DNA of 64,000 nt. Source: Rosettibacter primus. GTDB lineage: Bacteria; Bacteroidota; Ignavibacteria; Ignavibacteriales; Melioribacteraceae. The notes below the pieces were generated by a model that was given only the letters and a program-made list of their open reading frames with translations, was not told where the DNA came from and searched no databases. Location: positions 62,001 through 126,000 of the forward strand of contig NZ_JAYKGK010000003.1 of NCBI RefSeq assembly GCF_036860675.1, in the 5' to 3' direction. Positions within the stretch are counted from its first letter, which is position 1; each line of letters begins with the position of its first letter. Made by a program: the position numbers and the translations under genes. Shown here piece after piece: positions 19,451 to 28,090 of this stretch.

Positions 19451-20692
19451 ATGAAAAAAAATATTTTATCACTTGCTTTATTTTTCAGCTTATTGAGTCA
19501 AGTATTTAGTCAGGATTATTGGCTGAAATCAAATGGTCCTGCTTCTGAACCAATAAGCTCGCTCATAGTTAATTCGAATGGATATATATTCGCTGGAACT
19601 TATGGGAAAGGAGTGTTTCTTTCAACAGATAACGGTAATAGCTGGCTGCAGACAAGTTTATCTGACAAATGGGTAAATTGCATGGTCATTAGTCCAAATG
19701 GAAGCATTTTTGTAGGAACTGATAATGCTGGAATTTATCGTTCAACTGATAATGGTACAACTTGGACTACTGTAAATAAGAATATTGCCTGGACATGGAT
19801 TTGTTCCTTTGCATTCAATTCGAGTGGTCACATTTATGTTGGAACTATTATGGGAGGATTATATTATTCAACCGACAATGGCGATAACTGGAACCCAATT
19901 AATATTAATTTACAAAGTGCAACTATAACATCAATAATCTTTAATTCTAATGGAGATATTTTCATTGGTACTGATGGACATAGTATTTATCGTTCGAAGG
20001 ATAATGGAGTTACATGGACAAAAATTGGCTGGACTGGAGCTAAAATATATTCTTTTATTATCAGTCGTAGCAATAAAATTTTTGCAGGAACCGCTGAAGG
20101 CATTTACTATTCAACTGATAATGGTGATACCTGGAACCGTGTTTTCGATTTGAATCTTATGGCTACAGTTACTCGTTCGTTTGCAATTAATTCGAGTGGT
20201 AATTTATTTGCTGCAGCAGATGGCGGAGATTTCTGGACATCTTTAAGTGGCGTTTATATTTCTACGGATGATGGCAATAAGTGGACTCAACTTAAATCAG
20301 GTTTGACAGACATTCCAGTTTATTCTCTTGCAGTTGATTCTAAAGGATATATTTATGCTGGAGCAAAAAATGGTTATGTATATCGTTCTGTAAATCCAAC
20401 AGCTCTTGTTAAAGAAAAATATATCACCAATTCATACTCTCTCAAACAAAATTATCCTAATCCATTTAACCCAAATACAACGATTGAATACACAATTGGG
20501 AAAAGAGCGTATGTTAAGTTAAGTGTATACGATTTCTTAGGAAAACTAATTGCCAATCTTGTCAACAAGATTCAAGATGCAGGCACATATAAAGTCAGTT
20601 TCAATGCGTACAATCTATCGAGTGGTGTTTATTATTACAGAATTGAAACAGAAAATTATAATGAATCAAAACAAATGATTCTTTTAAAGTAA
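19451..20692 (+). CDS. secreted Asp-box beta-propeller protein with T9SS signal
   Basis: A 413-residue protein with a signal peptide (cut after VFSQ, about residue 21), six Asp-box motifs S-x-D-x-G-x-x-W (for example STDNGNSW, STDNGTTW, SKDNGVTW, STDDGNKW) spaced about 40 residues, and a C-terminal T9SS sorting domain with NYPNPFNPNT. The Asp-boxes mark a sialidase/sortilin-like propeller, but the catalytic Arg triad and Tyr of sialidases are not evident, so a binding or structural role is more likely. It lies 9 bases after the giant VWA protein and is probably co-transcribed. Confidence 0.85.
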   Translation: MKKNILSLALFFSLLSQVFSQDYWLKSNGPASEPISSLIVNSNGYIFAGTYGKGVFLSTDNGNSWLQTSLSDKWVNCMVISPNGSIFVGTDNAGIYRSTDNGTTWTTVNKNIAWTWICSFAFNSSGHIYVGTIMGGLYYSTDNGDNWNPININLQSATITSIIFNSNGDIFIGTDGHSIYRSKDNGVTWTKIGWTGAKIYSFIISRSNKIFAGTAEGIYYSTDNGDTWNRVFDLNLMATVTRSFAINSSGNLFAAADGGDFWTSLSGVYISTDDGNKWTQLKSGLTDIPVYSLAVDSKGYIYAGAKNGYVYRSVNPTALVKEKYITNSYSLKQNYPNPFNPNTTIEYTIGKRAYVKLSVYDFLGKLIANLVNKIQDAGTYKVSFNAYNLSSGVYYYRIETENYNESKQMILLK

Positions 20693-20719
20693 TGTTAATA
20701 AAAGCAGGGGGTAATGCAA

Positions 20720-21274
20720 ATGAAGAAACACTTGTTTTTTTTCATTTTGATTTTACTTTGTTTTTTAATTAGCAGCTGTGATAAAAAAGACGATTTAATA
20801 TCATCAAATCAAGAAGAAGAACTTACAGTTACTATGCCGCGGCCTAAGGGGTGGTTACTCGGCACATGGACAGCAACTATGAACCGTTATCTTCAAGGTG
20901 GAGTTGAATCAGCTTTTGCAGGTAAAAAAATTAAATTGGTTTTAACAAAAGAACATACTCTAAATATTGGTTACTGGTACGAGGGTCAGTTAATTTTTGA
21001 TGATGGTTCACCTAATGCTGTTACATTTAATTTGAAATCCCCTGCTGAGCAGCCTGCAAATTACATTGAATGGATTTATGATAAAGCTTATGACATTGAA
21101 AATCTTTATCTTGAAGTTAAAAAAAATGGCAATAATTATATTAAACTAACTACTACAAATTTAGGAACAAAGGGGATATCGCCTGTAACTATCTCATTCG
21201 ATTGGGAAATTAACATAAATGGAATTTATGAAAGTGCTTACTTCTTTAGTCCAATTGTTTTCGTTAAACAATAA
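20720..21274 (+). CDS. putative lipoprotein, unknown function
   Basis: A lipoprotein signal (hydrophobic core, then LISSCDKKDD) puts the lipidated Cys near residue 23. The mature part of about 160 residues begins with a charged linker, then TMPRPKGWLLGTWTATMNRYL. This resembles small lipocalin-like or DUF-type beta proteins, but I do not recognise the family. A GGGGG ribosome site lies 8 bases before the ATG at 20720 and only 2 before another in-frame ATG at 20714, so 20720 is preferred. It is 21 bases after the Asp-box gene, likely the same operon. Confidence 0.75.
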   Translation: MKKHLFFFILILLCFLISSCDKKDDLISSNQEEELTVTMPRPKGWLLGTWTATMNRYLQGGVESAFAGKKIKLVLTKEHTLNIGYWYEGQLIFDDGSPNAVTFNLKSPAEQPANYIEWIYDKAYDIENLYLEVKKNGNNYIKLTTTNLGTKGISPVTISFDWEININGIYESAYFFSPIVFVKQ

Positions 21275-21343
21275 TTAAAACTCTATCAATAAATGATAGA
21301 TTAATAAATAAACTAAATCACAAATTAATTACAGGAGTAAGCT

Positions 21344-21910
21344 ATGAGTCGTATAATCAAAACTATTTTGGTATTTATTTTCTTATTCAATTTTGGTGTA
21401 ACTGCACAAACTGATATTGGATTGAAAGGTGTTGGAGTGAAACTTGGTTATGTTGCCCCTGAAGACCCAATAGAAAATACAATTGGATTTGGTGCAGCTG
21501 CAAATCTTGGTACAATTACTTCAAACATTCATTTAGATGCGGTTGTAGACTTTTGGTCAAAAACTTATGGTGATTTAAGTCCATATGGTAAAGCAGATTT
21601 TACTTTTACTGAAATTACTATTGCAGCATTAGGAAAATATTACTTCCCATTAGAAAGTTCTTCTTTAAAGCCTTATGCTGGGGCTGGGATTGGATTTGTT
21701 ATTGGCAGAACATCCTTCGAATATAATATACCTTACATTGGTTCTGGTTCTGAAAGTGAATCGGAAACAAATATAGGTTTCAGAGTTTTAGGTGGAGTAG
21801 ATTATAAATTATCTCCTCAATTAAATGCTTTTGCTGAAGTATTTTATCATACAGACGGAGCTGACTTTTTAGGAATCTTTGCTGGGGTAGTTTATTGCCT
21901 TGGCAAGTAA
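21344..21910 (+). CDS. outer-membrane beta-barrel protein (OmpA/OprF-barrel-like)
   Basis: A 188-residue protein with a signal peptide ending VTAQ (about residue 22). It then shows alternating strands with glycine turns (GVGVKLGYVAP, KPYAGAGIGFVIG, GFRVLGGVDYKL, AFAEVFYH), typical of eight-stranded outer-membrane barrels. There is no periplasmic OmpA peptidoglycan domain. It has a good ribosome site (ACAGGAGTAAGC). It may be co-transcribed with the lipoprotein 69 bases upstream and ends at a strong terminator. Confidence 0.8.
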   Translation: MSRIIKTILVFIFLFNFGVTAQTDIGLKGVGVKLGYVAPEDPIENTIGFGAAANLGTITSNIHLDAVVDFWSKTYGDLSPYGKADFTFTEITIAALGKYYFPLESSSLKPYAGAGIGFVIGRTSFEYNIPYIGSGSESESETNIGFRVLGGVDYKLSPQLNAFAEVFYHTDGADFLGIFAGVVYCLGK

Positions 21911-21937
21911 TTTTTAGTAATTAATTTTAGACTATAT

Positions 21938-21990
21938 AACACTGATGGCCTTGTTCCGAATATTTGAAAGGTCATCAGTGTTATTTTTAT
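21938..21990 (+). terminator. rho-independent terminator after the surface-protein operon
   Basis: Inverted repeat AACACTGATGGCC (21938-21950) with GGTCATCAGTGTT (21970-21982), a 13-base stem with one mismatch/bulge and a 19-base loop, followed by ATTTTTAT. It ends the run of surface genes that starts at 12911. Confidence 0.8.
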
Positions 21991-22075
21991 CACTAAATAA
22001 AAATTTTTTGAATTTTCCCTTTTGTTAATGTGTTACTATTCGTAATTTTAATTTAACAAAAAAGGAATCAATATC

Positions 22076-22483
22076 ATGGAAATTACACATATTGAGCATA
22101 TAGCAATAGCAGTTAAACATTTAGATGAAAAAATTAAATATTATGAAAGTGTACTTGGCTTAAAATGCGATTCAATTGATGAATCAAGAACGCAGAAGAC
22201 AAGAACTGCTTACTTCACAATTGGCCAAACTAAAATTTATCTGATTGAATCGACAGAACCTTTTGGACCAATCGGAAGATTTATAGAAAACAAGGGCGAA
22301 GGTATTCATCATATATCGTTTGCTGTTAAAGATTTAGTTGGTGCACTAAAGGAAGCTGCATCAAAAGGAGTTCAATTAATTGATACCGAACCTAAATTAA
22401 GTCCTGAAGGTTATAGATATGCATTTTTACATCCAAAATCTACACATGGAGTTTTAACACAGCTATGTGAATTGCCAAAATAA
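22076..22483 (+). CDS. mce: methylmalonyl-CoA epimerase
   Basis: A 135-residue vicinal-oxygen-chelate protein. The two half-domains each supply metal ligands: HIEHIAIAVKHLD at the start, and GEGIHHISFAVKDL near residue 75, with the final Glu in LCE. It interconverts (R)- and (S)-methylmalonyl-CoA in propionate metabolism. The mutase subunits are not in the window. It has its own short upstream region after the terminator, with the ribosome site AAAGGAATC. Confidence 0.9.
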   Translation: MEITHIEHIAIAVKHLDEKIKYYESVLGLKCDSIDESRTQKTRTAYFTIGQTKIYLIESTEPFGPIGRFIENKGEGIHHISFAVKDLVGALKEAASKGVQLIDTEPKLSPEGYRYAFLHPKSTHGVLTQLCELPK

Positions 22484-22580
22484 ATGATTAAAACATCATC
22501 CTGAAATTTACTTTTGCATTTCTGTTTATACATTTTATATTGCTGCATCAAACAAATAAAAAGTGATATCTAAAACACTT

Positions 22581-24566
22581 ATGCCCAGAAAAATTTTAAG
22601 ATTCATCCCGATCTTTCTTTTATTTTTATTCACAAATTCCATTGCACAGGTTGATGCAGAATACTGTGCTAAATCAAAAATAAAATATTATGAAAAAACT
22701 CTTTCGTTATTAAAAACTAATTATTACAGCGATACTACTATTGATGTCACTTATTACAAATTAAATTTATCTATCGACTACAACACAAAGAATATTCAAG
22801 GAATAGTTACAGTAAAAGCAAAATCATTAAAAGAAAATTTAAGCAGCTTTTATCTGGATTTTTATTCTAATTTTAAAATTAACCGGGTCGTCAGCAAAGG
22901 AAATAATTTGAATTATTTGTTGACCTCCTTTAATCAATTAATAATCTATTTAGATAAAAACTATTCTTTAAATGAAGAAATTGATATTGAAATATCCTAT
23001 GAAGGAATTCCAGATATAAGTGGAGGAATAGGAGGAAGTTTTGTTTTCGATAAAACTCCTTACGAACAACCCGTTATCTGGACATTGAGCCAGCCTTATG
23101 GAGCTAAAGATTGGTTTCCATGCAAAGATACCCCGGCTGATAAAGCAGATTCCTCTGAGGTGTGGATTACAGCTGATTCATTCTTTGTTTCTGTTTCTAA
23201 TGGCAAACTTATCGAGATTGTAAATAATCATGATGGAACTAAAACATACAAATGGAAAAACAGCTACCCGATAGCTAATTATTTGATTTCTTTAGCAATG
23301 ACAAATTATTACAAATATGAAACTCCTTATGAATATGAAAGTGGAAAATTTCTGCCAGTAGACCATTATATTTATCCGCAAAATTTATTGAACTATAAAA
23401 GCAAATTAGACTTAACAAATGATATGCTTCGCATCTTTTCTGAAAAATTTGGGCAGTATCCATTTTTAAGAGAAAAATATGGACATGCTGAATTTGGATT
23501 TGGTGGCGGAATGGAACATCAAACTTGCACATCATTAGGTGCTTTTGTTGAAGATATAATTGCTCATGAATTAGCTCATCAATGGTTTGGTGATAAAGTT
23601 ACTTGCAAAGACTGGCATCATATATGGCTCAACGAAGGTTTTGCTACATATGCAACAAATATTTATTATGAAGATAAATATGGCAAAGAAATTTTTATGG
23701 ATAGAATCAATTCAATGATGAGTTCTGCTAAAAAAGCTATTGGTTCAATTTATGTTCAGAATATTAACAGTGTTTCAGAAATTTTTAATCATAATCGGTC
23801 TTACAATAAGGGGGCTGCTGTACTTCATATGCTGAGAGGAATTCTTGGTGATGAAAAATTTTTCCAAACTTTACAAGAATATTTATCTGAACCTAATTTA
23901 GCGTATTCTGTTGCTACGACAGAAGATTTTCAGAAAATTGCTGAAAGAGTTTCGGGATTTGATTTAAAATATTTTTTTGATGAGTGGATTTACGGCGAAG
24001 GTTACCCTCAATACTTTTATAATTGGGATTATATTGAATCAGACAACAATAAATTTATTTTAAATCTTACTATTACTCAAAAACAAAATACGAAGCCGCA
24101 ATTTTTTACAATGCCAATTCAAATAAGAGTAACAACATTTGCAAATACATACACATTTAATTTGTTCAACAATTCACAAACTCAACAGTGGCAGCTCGAA
24201 GTTGATGGTGAACCGATAAAAGTAGAACTCGACCCTGATAACTGGATTTTAAAAGATGTTATCGAAAATTTAACTTCGATTGAATTTGAATCCCTCCGTT
24301 CATTTATTCTCTTTCAAAATTATCCTAATCCTTTTAATGCATCTACTACAATAACCTATCAATTACCTTCTGATTCTTTTACTAAATTAAAAGTATATGA
24401 CATATTAGGCAGAGAAGTAGCAACTTTAATAAATGAATACAAAGATGCAGGAACTTATAAAGTAGAATTTTCAGCTGATAAATATGAGCTATCCAGTGGA
24501 ATATATTTTTACACATTAAAAGCAGGGAAGAATTATATAGTTAAAAAGATGATGCTGGCGAAATGA
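22581..24566 (+). CDS. secreted M1-family zinc aminopeptidase with T9SS signal
   Basis: The zinc site HELAHQW and the downstream NEGFA (third ligand, about 18 residues later) are complete, and GGGMEHQT replaces the usual GAMEN substrate motif, a common variant in secreted M1 enzymes. The signal peptide ends NSIAQ. The N-terminal domain (about residues 40-200) is the M1 beta-saddle. A C-terminal T9SS domain with NYPNPFNAST follows. Expected to trim N-termini of extracellular peptides. The frame opens at a GTG at 22563; the ATG at 22581 gives a better signal peptide. Confidence 0.9.
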   Translation: MPRKILRFIPIFLLFLFTNSIAQVDAEYCAKSKIKYYEKTLSLLKTNYYSDTTIDVTYYKLNLSIDYNTKNIQGIVTVKAKSLKENLSSFYLDFYSNFKINRVVSKGNNLNYLLTSFNQLIIYLDKNYSLNEEIDIEISYEGIPDISGGIGGSFVFDKTPYEQPVIWTLSQPYGAKDWFPCKDTPADKADSSEVWITADSFFVSVSNGKLIEIVNNHDGTKTYKWKNSYPIANYLISLAMTNYYKYETPYEYESGKFLPVDHYIYPQNLLNYKSKLDLTNDMLRIFSEKFGQYPFLREKYGHAEFGFGGGMEHQTCTSLGAFVEDIIAHELAHQWFGDKVTCKDWHHIWLNEGFATYATNIYYEDKYGKEIFMDRINSMMSSAKKAIGSIYVQNINSVSEIFNHNRSYNKGAAVLHMLRGILGDEKFFQTLQEYLSEPNLAYSVATTEDFQKIAERVSGFDLKYFFDEWIYGEGYPQYFYNWDYIESDNNKFILNLTITQKQNTKPQFFTMPIQIRVTTFANTYTFNLFNNSQTQQWQLEVDGEPIKVELDPDNWILKDVIENLTSIEFESLRSFILFQNYPNPFNASTTITYQLPSDSFTKLKVYDILGREVATLINEYKDAGTYKVEFSADKYELSSGIYFYTLKAGKNYIVKKMMLAK

Positions 24567-24731
24567 TTCTGTCAATATTACCAAGATTATAAGAATCGTA
24601 AAACGAAACATAGCTTCGTGAGGAGAAGACAAAAATTATAACAAAAAATTCTGATAAGGAAATAACATAATAACAGTCATACTAAGTCTGCTGCAGGCGG
24701 ACGAAGTATCTCAACAAAAAAGAATAATACA

Positions 24732-24833
24732 GTCATTCTGAATGGTGCGAAGCTAAATGAAGAATCTTTTAAAAACAAAAAACTGTGATTAGATTCTTCG
24801 TCGACCACCTATTGGTGGTCTCCTCAGAATGAC
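24732..24833. repeat. palindromic REP/MITE-like repeat, copy A
   Basis: A 102-base element that begins GTCATTCTGAATGG and ends CCTCAGAATGAC. The ends are inverted repeats of each other, and inside them GAAGAATCT pairs with AGATTCTTC. Between lies the shared core TTAAAAACAAAAAACTGTG. A small inner hairpin GACCACC-TATT-GGTGGTC is perfect in this copy. No coding capacity and no transposase nearby. Confidence 0.8.
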
Positions 24834-25071
24834 AGAAAAATATATATCATTTTGATGAATTATTTTATGTTATTAAAAAAATTAAAGAAAATATTCAGGA
24901 AGTAAAGATTCTGAGGCTTAAAGTCCCTCTCTTTTTAAGAGAGGGAGTTAGGGAGAGTTCTTTATAATGATTAATTGTGATAAAGTCTAAAATCGAAGAA
25001 TCTCTTTGAAATGTAATATTGGTATTATGATTTTTTGCATGTTTTTACAAAATGATGCAGTAATATAAAAA

Positions 25072-25173
25072 GTCATTCTGAATGGAGTGAAGCGAAATGA
25101 AGAATCTCTTAAAAACAAAAAACTGTGATTAGATTCTTCGTCGTCCACATAACGGCAGCCTCCTCAGAATGAC
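25072..25173. repeat. palindromic REP/MITE-like repeat, copy B
   Basis: Same length and layout as copy A: GTCATTCTGAATGG at the left end, GAAGAATCTCTTAAAAACAA in the core, AGATTCTTCGTCGTCC, and CCTCAGAATGAC at the right end. The inner hairpin is decayed here (TCCACATAACGGCAGCC). Confidence 0.8.
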
Positions 25174-25223
25174 AGGGAAAAGAGTAGCAGTGGTCTCCTT
25201 AAAACAACAGAGAAAGTAGTATT

Positions 25224-25328
25224 GTCATTCTGAGTCCGCCATTTAGGCGGACGAAGAATCTCTTAAAAACAAAAAACTATGATTAGATTCTTCGTCATCC
25301 ACCTTTCGGTGGGATTCCTCAGAACGAT
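25224..25328. repeat. palindromic REP/MITE-like repeat, copy C
   Basis: Left end GTCATTCTGAGTCCGCC, right end CCTCAGAACGAT (one change from the consensus). It carries an extra left-arm hairpin TCCGCC-ATTTA-GGCGGA not found in A and B. Its inner right-arm hairpin is CCACC-TTTC-GGTGG: different bases from copy A but still paired. Confidence 0.78.
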
Positions 25329-25415
25329 AAAATAAACTTCACGCAGAGTGATAACGCGGATTGTCGCAGATATTCGCACATGATAAAATGGTCTTTGCTT
25401 AAATACGAAAATATT

Positions 25416-26624
25416 TCAGAATACTTTTGGGTAAAGTCCAAGTGTTTTTATAATATCAAGCTTTTTATCTAAATCAATTTTTTTTAGAATATTATCATCA
25501 ATGGGTTTACTATAAATTTCTGGTAAATGTTTTTCCAATAAAATTTTTGGACTAAATACAAACTCAACAAAATTTTCTGCACTTGGATGACCTTTATATG
25601 GTGCATAATGATGTTTTTCATTTGCATTGCGCCATACCATAACATAAGCAATATTAATTGAATCATCATCAAAGGATTTTAATAATCTTTCCGTCCACCA
25701 TTTATGATTTATTATTCCTTCCAGACCCGTTTCCGTAAAAGCAGCGATTTTATTTTTCTTTTGAGCAAGTTTCGATACAATTTTTAATTTTCTTTTAATC
25801 CATTCTAAGCCGTCGCCGTCAGGTACAAAATCATAATAATTGTCTATACCAAGTACATCAACATATTCGTCGCCAGGATATCTTTCAAGATAATCTTCTT
25901 CTGAATAAAAATTTCGGTCGGGTGAATAAGCATAAAGAAAATTTTTCACACCTTTCTTATTACGTAAATAATTAACAGTAGTTCTCCATAATTCAATAAA
26001 TTCATCTTTTGTGCAGAAATTTTTTCCCCACCAGAACCAGCTTCCATCGAATTCATGAAATGGTCTGAAAATAATTGGGATTAATTTACCTGTAGAGTCT
26101 CTTAAATTATTTGCAAAGTCTGCTATTGAATCGAGGGTTCTAAGATACTTCAAGTAGAATCCGCCGCCGGGCAAAATTTTTCTTACAGCAATTGTTGTGT
26201 CATAAAATCCTTTGTCTGTAACAGGATTACTGTAATGCCAGCAGAAAGTATTTACCCCATTACGGTAGTATGCTTCTCTTACTAATCTAGGGATAACATT
26301 TTTTAATGGATGATTGTCATTATTTGTGAAATAACTAAAATCCCATCCGTACAAACCAGGGTAAGAATTTACTATAGCTTTCACATCGGAACTATCTTTT
26401 CCAAACCAGCCAACTCCATAGGCAGTATCATCGTGATGGCCAAATATTATTTTTTCTTTAGATATTTTTTTTAGATTATGAAAAAGCAGAACAGTTTCTT
26501 TACTTGCAAGTGTATCTGTTAGTTTTACATTTAATTTTTTTTGAAATTCAATGCTGTTATACTCAGGTATACAAGAAGTAAATAAAACTACTACTGAAAA
26601 GAAAAAAGGTAATATTAATTTCAT
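25416..26624 (-). CDS. GH26 endo-beta-1,4-mannanase, lipoprotein
   Basis: Glycoside hydrolase family 26. The general acid/base Glu lies in RPFHEFDGSWFWWG (about residue 188) and the nucleophile Glu in AFTETGLEG (about 296). GHHDDTAYG near the start is also a family block. A lipoprotein signal ends LFTSC, so the enzyme is anchored in a membrane with its catalytic face outward. It hydrolyses beta-1,4-mannan backbones to oligosaccharides. It follows the GH5 mannanase gene by 15 bases, and the two form an operon. Confidence 0.92.
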   Translation of the reverse strand: MKLILPFFFSVVVLFTSCIPEYNSIEFQKKLNVKLTDTLASKETVLLFHNLKKISKEKIIFGHHDDTAYGVGWFGKDSSDVKAIVNSYPGLYGWDFSYFTNNDNHPLKNVIPRLVREAYYRNGVNTFCWHYSNPVTDKGFYDTTIAVRKILPGGGFYLKYLRTLDSIADFANNLRDSTGKLIPIIFRPFHEFDGSWFWWGKNFCTKDEFIELWRTTVNYLRNKKGVKNFLYAYSPDRNFYSEEDYLERYPGDEYVDVLGIDNYYDFVPDGDGLEWIKRKLKIVSKLAQKKNKIAAFTETGLEGIINHKWWTERLLKSFDDDSINIAYVMVWRNANEKHHYAPYKGHPSAENFVEFVFSPKILLEKHLPEIYSKPIDDNILKKIDLDKKLDIIKTLGLYPKVF

Positions 26625-26639
26625 ATAAAAAATCCGGGA

Positions 26640-27995
26640 TTATTTTTCTGATAAAATTTTTTGAATAAATCCTTTTTGAATCAAAGAATTCATTTTTTCG
26701 GAATGTTCCTTAATTATTGAAAGAGTAGACAAGTCAGTATCATAAATTGAATTAAAACCTTGGGGTTCTTGAGGAGGGTCACCTACAAATGGATCTCCGA
26801 CACGCCAGATATTATCTTTATTTTTACCTCTGCCAACTCCTCCCCACGACCAAAAATTTGTTCCTGCAATTGGCGCCCCTGCAGAAGCACTGTCATATAC
26901 AATATCAAATATTATTTTGTAATATTTATCTCTTGCAGTTGTTGGAGTTCCAGGCGAACAAATTTCAAAATCTCGTGACAAACCAAATTCTTCCAGAGTA
27001 ATGGGCTTATTTAATTGTCTTGCATAAATCAAATGTTGATTGATATAGTTAACTGCTTTTTCAATTGTAGAAGGAAGTGTTTCTTCAATTCTTTTTGCAT
27101 CAAACCATCCCCAGTTTTTGGGCCACAGATGAAAAGTCATATAATCTATATTTTTGCTTTGGTGTGCTTTTAAATAAATTTCTTCTGAATCAAGACTACC
27201 TCTTAAACCTTCATTTCCTGTTGTAACAAGATGATTTGGGTCGAGTGAATGAATATAAGCTGCTGTTTCATCTATCCATTTATAAAAATAATCGAGATAA
27301 GGAATTGCAGCATCTCCCCAGCCCGGTCTGGGTTCGTTTGCTAACTGCCATGCCATGATTGTTGGGTCTTCAAAGTAAAATTGATTTGTAAATTTATTTT
27401 TTCTTGTAATTATCTTTTTAATGAACTCTCTAAAATACTGATTAGCTTTTTCATTCCTGTAAAATTCTGCCGAGTAATTCATAAAGTCAGGCCATGTATA
27501 TGGAGGTTGATTTGGGTCTACTTCTTTGCCTGAACCATACCATTTATTATAAACAACAAAACCACCCGACCATTCCCAGTAATTATTTAAAAACACAACT
27601 GCATGCATATTTCTTTTTTTCATTTCAAATAAAAGGTAATCCAAACCTTCAAGTAAATCTTCATCTAAAACTCCTGGTTCGGGTTGAACCGCAGGATTAA
27701 GAGATGTTTTAATGTATGATTTTTCTGATGCTGCTAATATTCTAAGATTTGTAATTCCATACTCTTTCAATAAATCAAGTTCTCTTTTAAGTCTTTCTCT
27801 ATCGCCTGTTATCCCAGGAGAACCCAGATAACATCCATACCAGAAATTTGTGCCAACAAAGTAATACGGTTTTCCATTTAATTCGAATTGAGTTCCTCTT
27901 ACTTTAATAAAATCAACTGTATCTTTAACAAGTGTTGATGCACACCCTTCTGTTAAAAATAAAATCACAATTAGCTGTAAATAAATTTTTTTCAT
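26640..27995 (-). CDS. GH5 endo-beta-1,4-mannanase (GH5_7-like), lipoprotein
   Basis: The catalytic acid/base lies in AWQLANEPRPGWGD (about residue 220) and the nucleophile in TLEEFGLSRD (about 337). The opening TNFWYGCYLG and the NYWEWSGG block match the mannanase subfamily rather than cellulases. A lipoprotein signal ends LTEGC. At 451 residues it is a single-domain enzyme. It leads the two-gene operon with the GH26 enzyme, which suggests combined attack on galactoglucomannan or linear mannan. The 95 bases upstream to the regulator gene must contain its promoter; I see no clear -24/-12 element there. Confidence 0.92.
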   Translation of the reverse strand: MKKIYLQLIVILFLTEGCASTLVKDTVDFIKVRGTQFELNGKPYYFVGTNFWYGCYLGSPGITGDRERLKRELDLLKEYGITNLRILAASEKSYIKTSLNPAVQPEPGVLDEDLLEGLDYLLFEMKKRNMHAVVFLNNYWEWSGGFVVYNKWYGSGKEVDPNQPPYTWPDFMNYSAEFYRNEKANQYFREFIKKIITRKNKFTNQFYFEDPTIMAWQLANEPRPGWGDAAIPYLDYFYKWIDETAAYIHSLDPNHLVTTGNEGLRGSLDSEEIYLKAHQSKNIDYMTFHLWPKNWGWFDAKRIEETLPSTIEKAVNYINQHLIYARQLNKPITLEEFGLSRDFEICSPGTPTTARDKYYKIIFDIVYDSASAGAPIAGTNFWSWGGVGRGKNKDNIWRVGDPFVGDPPQEPQGFNSIYDTDLSTLSIIKEHSEKMNSLIQKGFIQKILSEK

Positions 27996-28090
27996 ACAAC
28001 CTCTTTTTTATTTAATATAATTTTGCAATACTGATAAGTTCAATCTCATTTACAATTTCGAGGATTCATCAAAATTGAATAACATCAGCA

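Larger units (their letters stand above)
24567..25415. repeat. 849-base gene-free stretch built of dispersed repeats
   Basis: No credible gene. It holds three copies of a 102-105-base palindromic repeat (listed separately), one partial copy at about 24675-24713 (GTCATACTAAG...GGCGGACGAAGTATCTC), one copy at 24924-24960 of a second hairpin element, and a degenerate run of ACGCAGAGT/GCGGATT/TCGCAGAT units at 25340-25380. It separates the secreted peptidase from the convergent mannanase operon and looks like an accumulation site for mobile palindromes. Confidence 0.75.

Noticed and set aside
19451..20692. Sialidase, because of six Asp-boxes
   Set aside because: No Arg triad or catalytic Tyr/Glu arrangement evident; Asp-boxes also occur in non-enzymatic sortilin-like propellers.
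24675..25328. Possible CRISPR array in the repeated stretch
   Set aside because: Repeats are about 100 bases, palindromic over their whole length, unevenly spaced (about 240 and 50 bases between copies) and no cas genes are present.
27996..28090. Sigma-54 promoter before the GH5/GH26 operon
   Set aside because: A TTGCA is present on the minus strand but the bases at the -24 position (ACTTAT) do not resemble TGGCAC.
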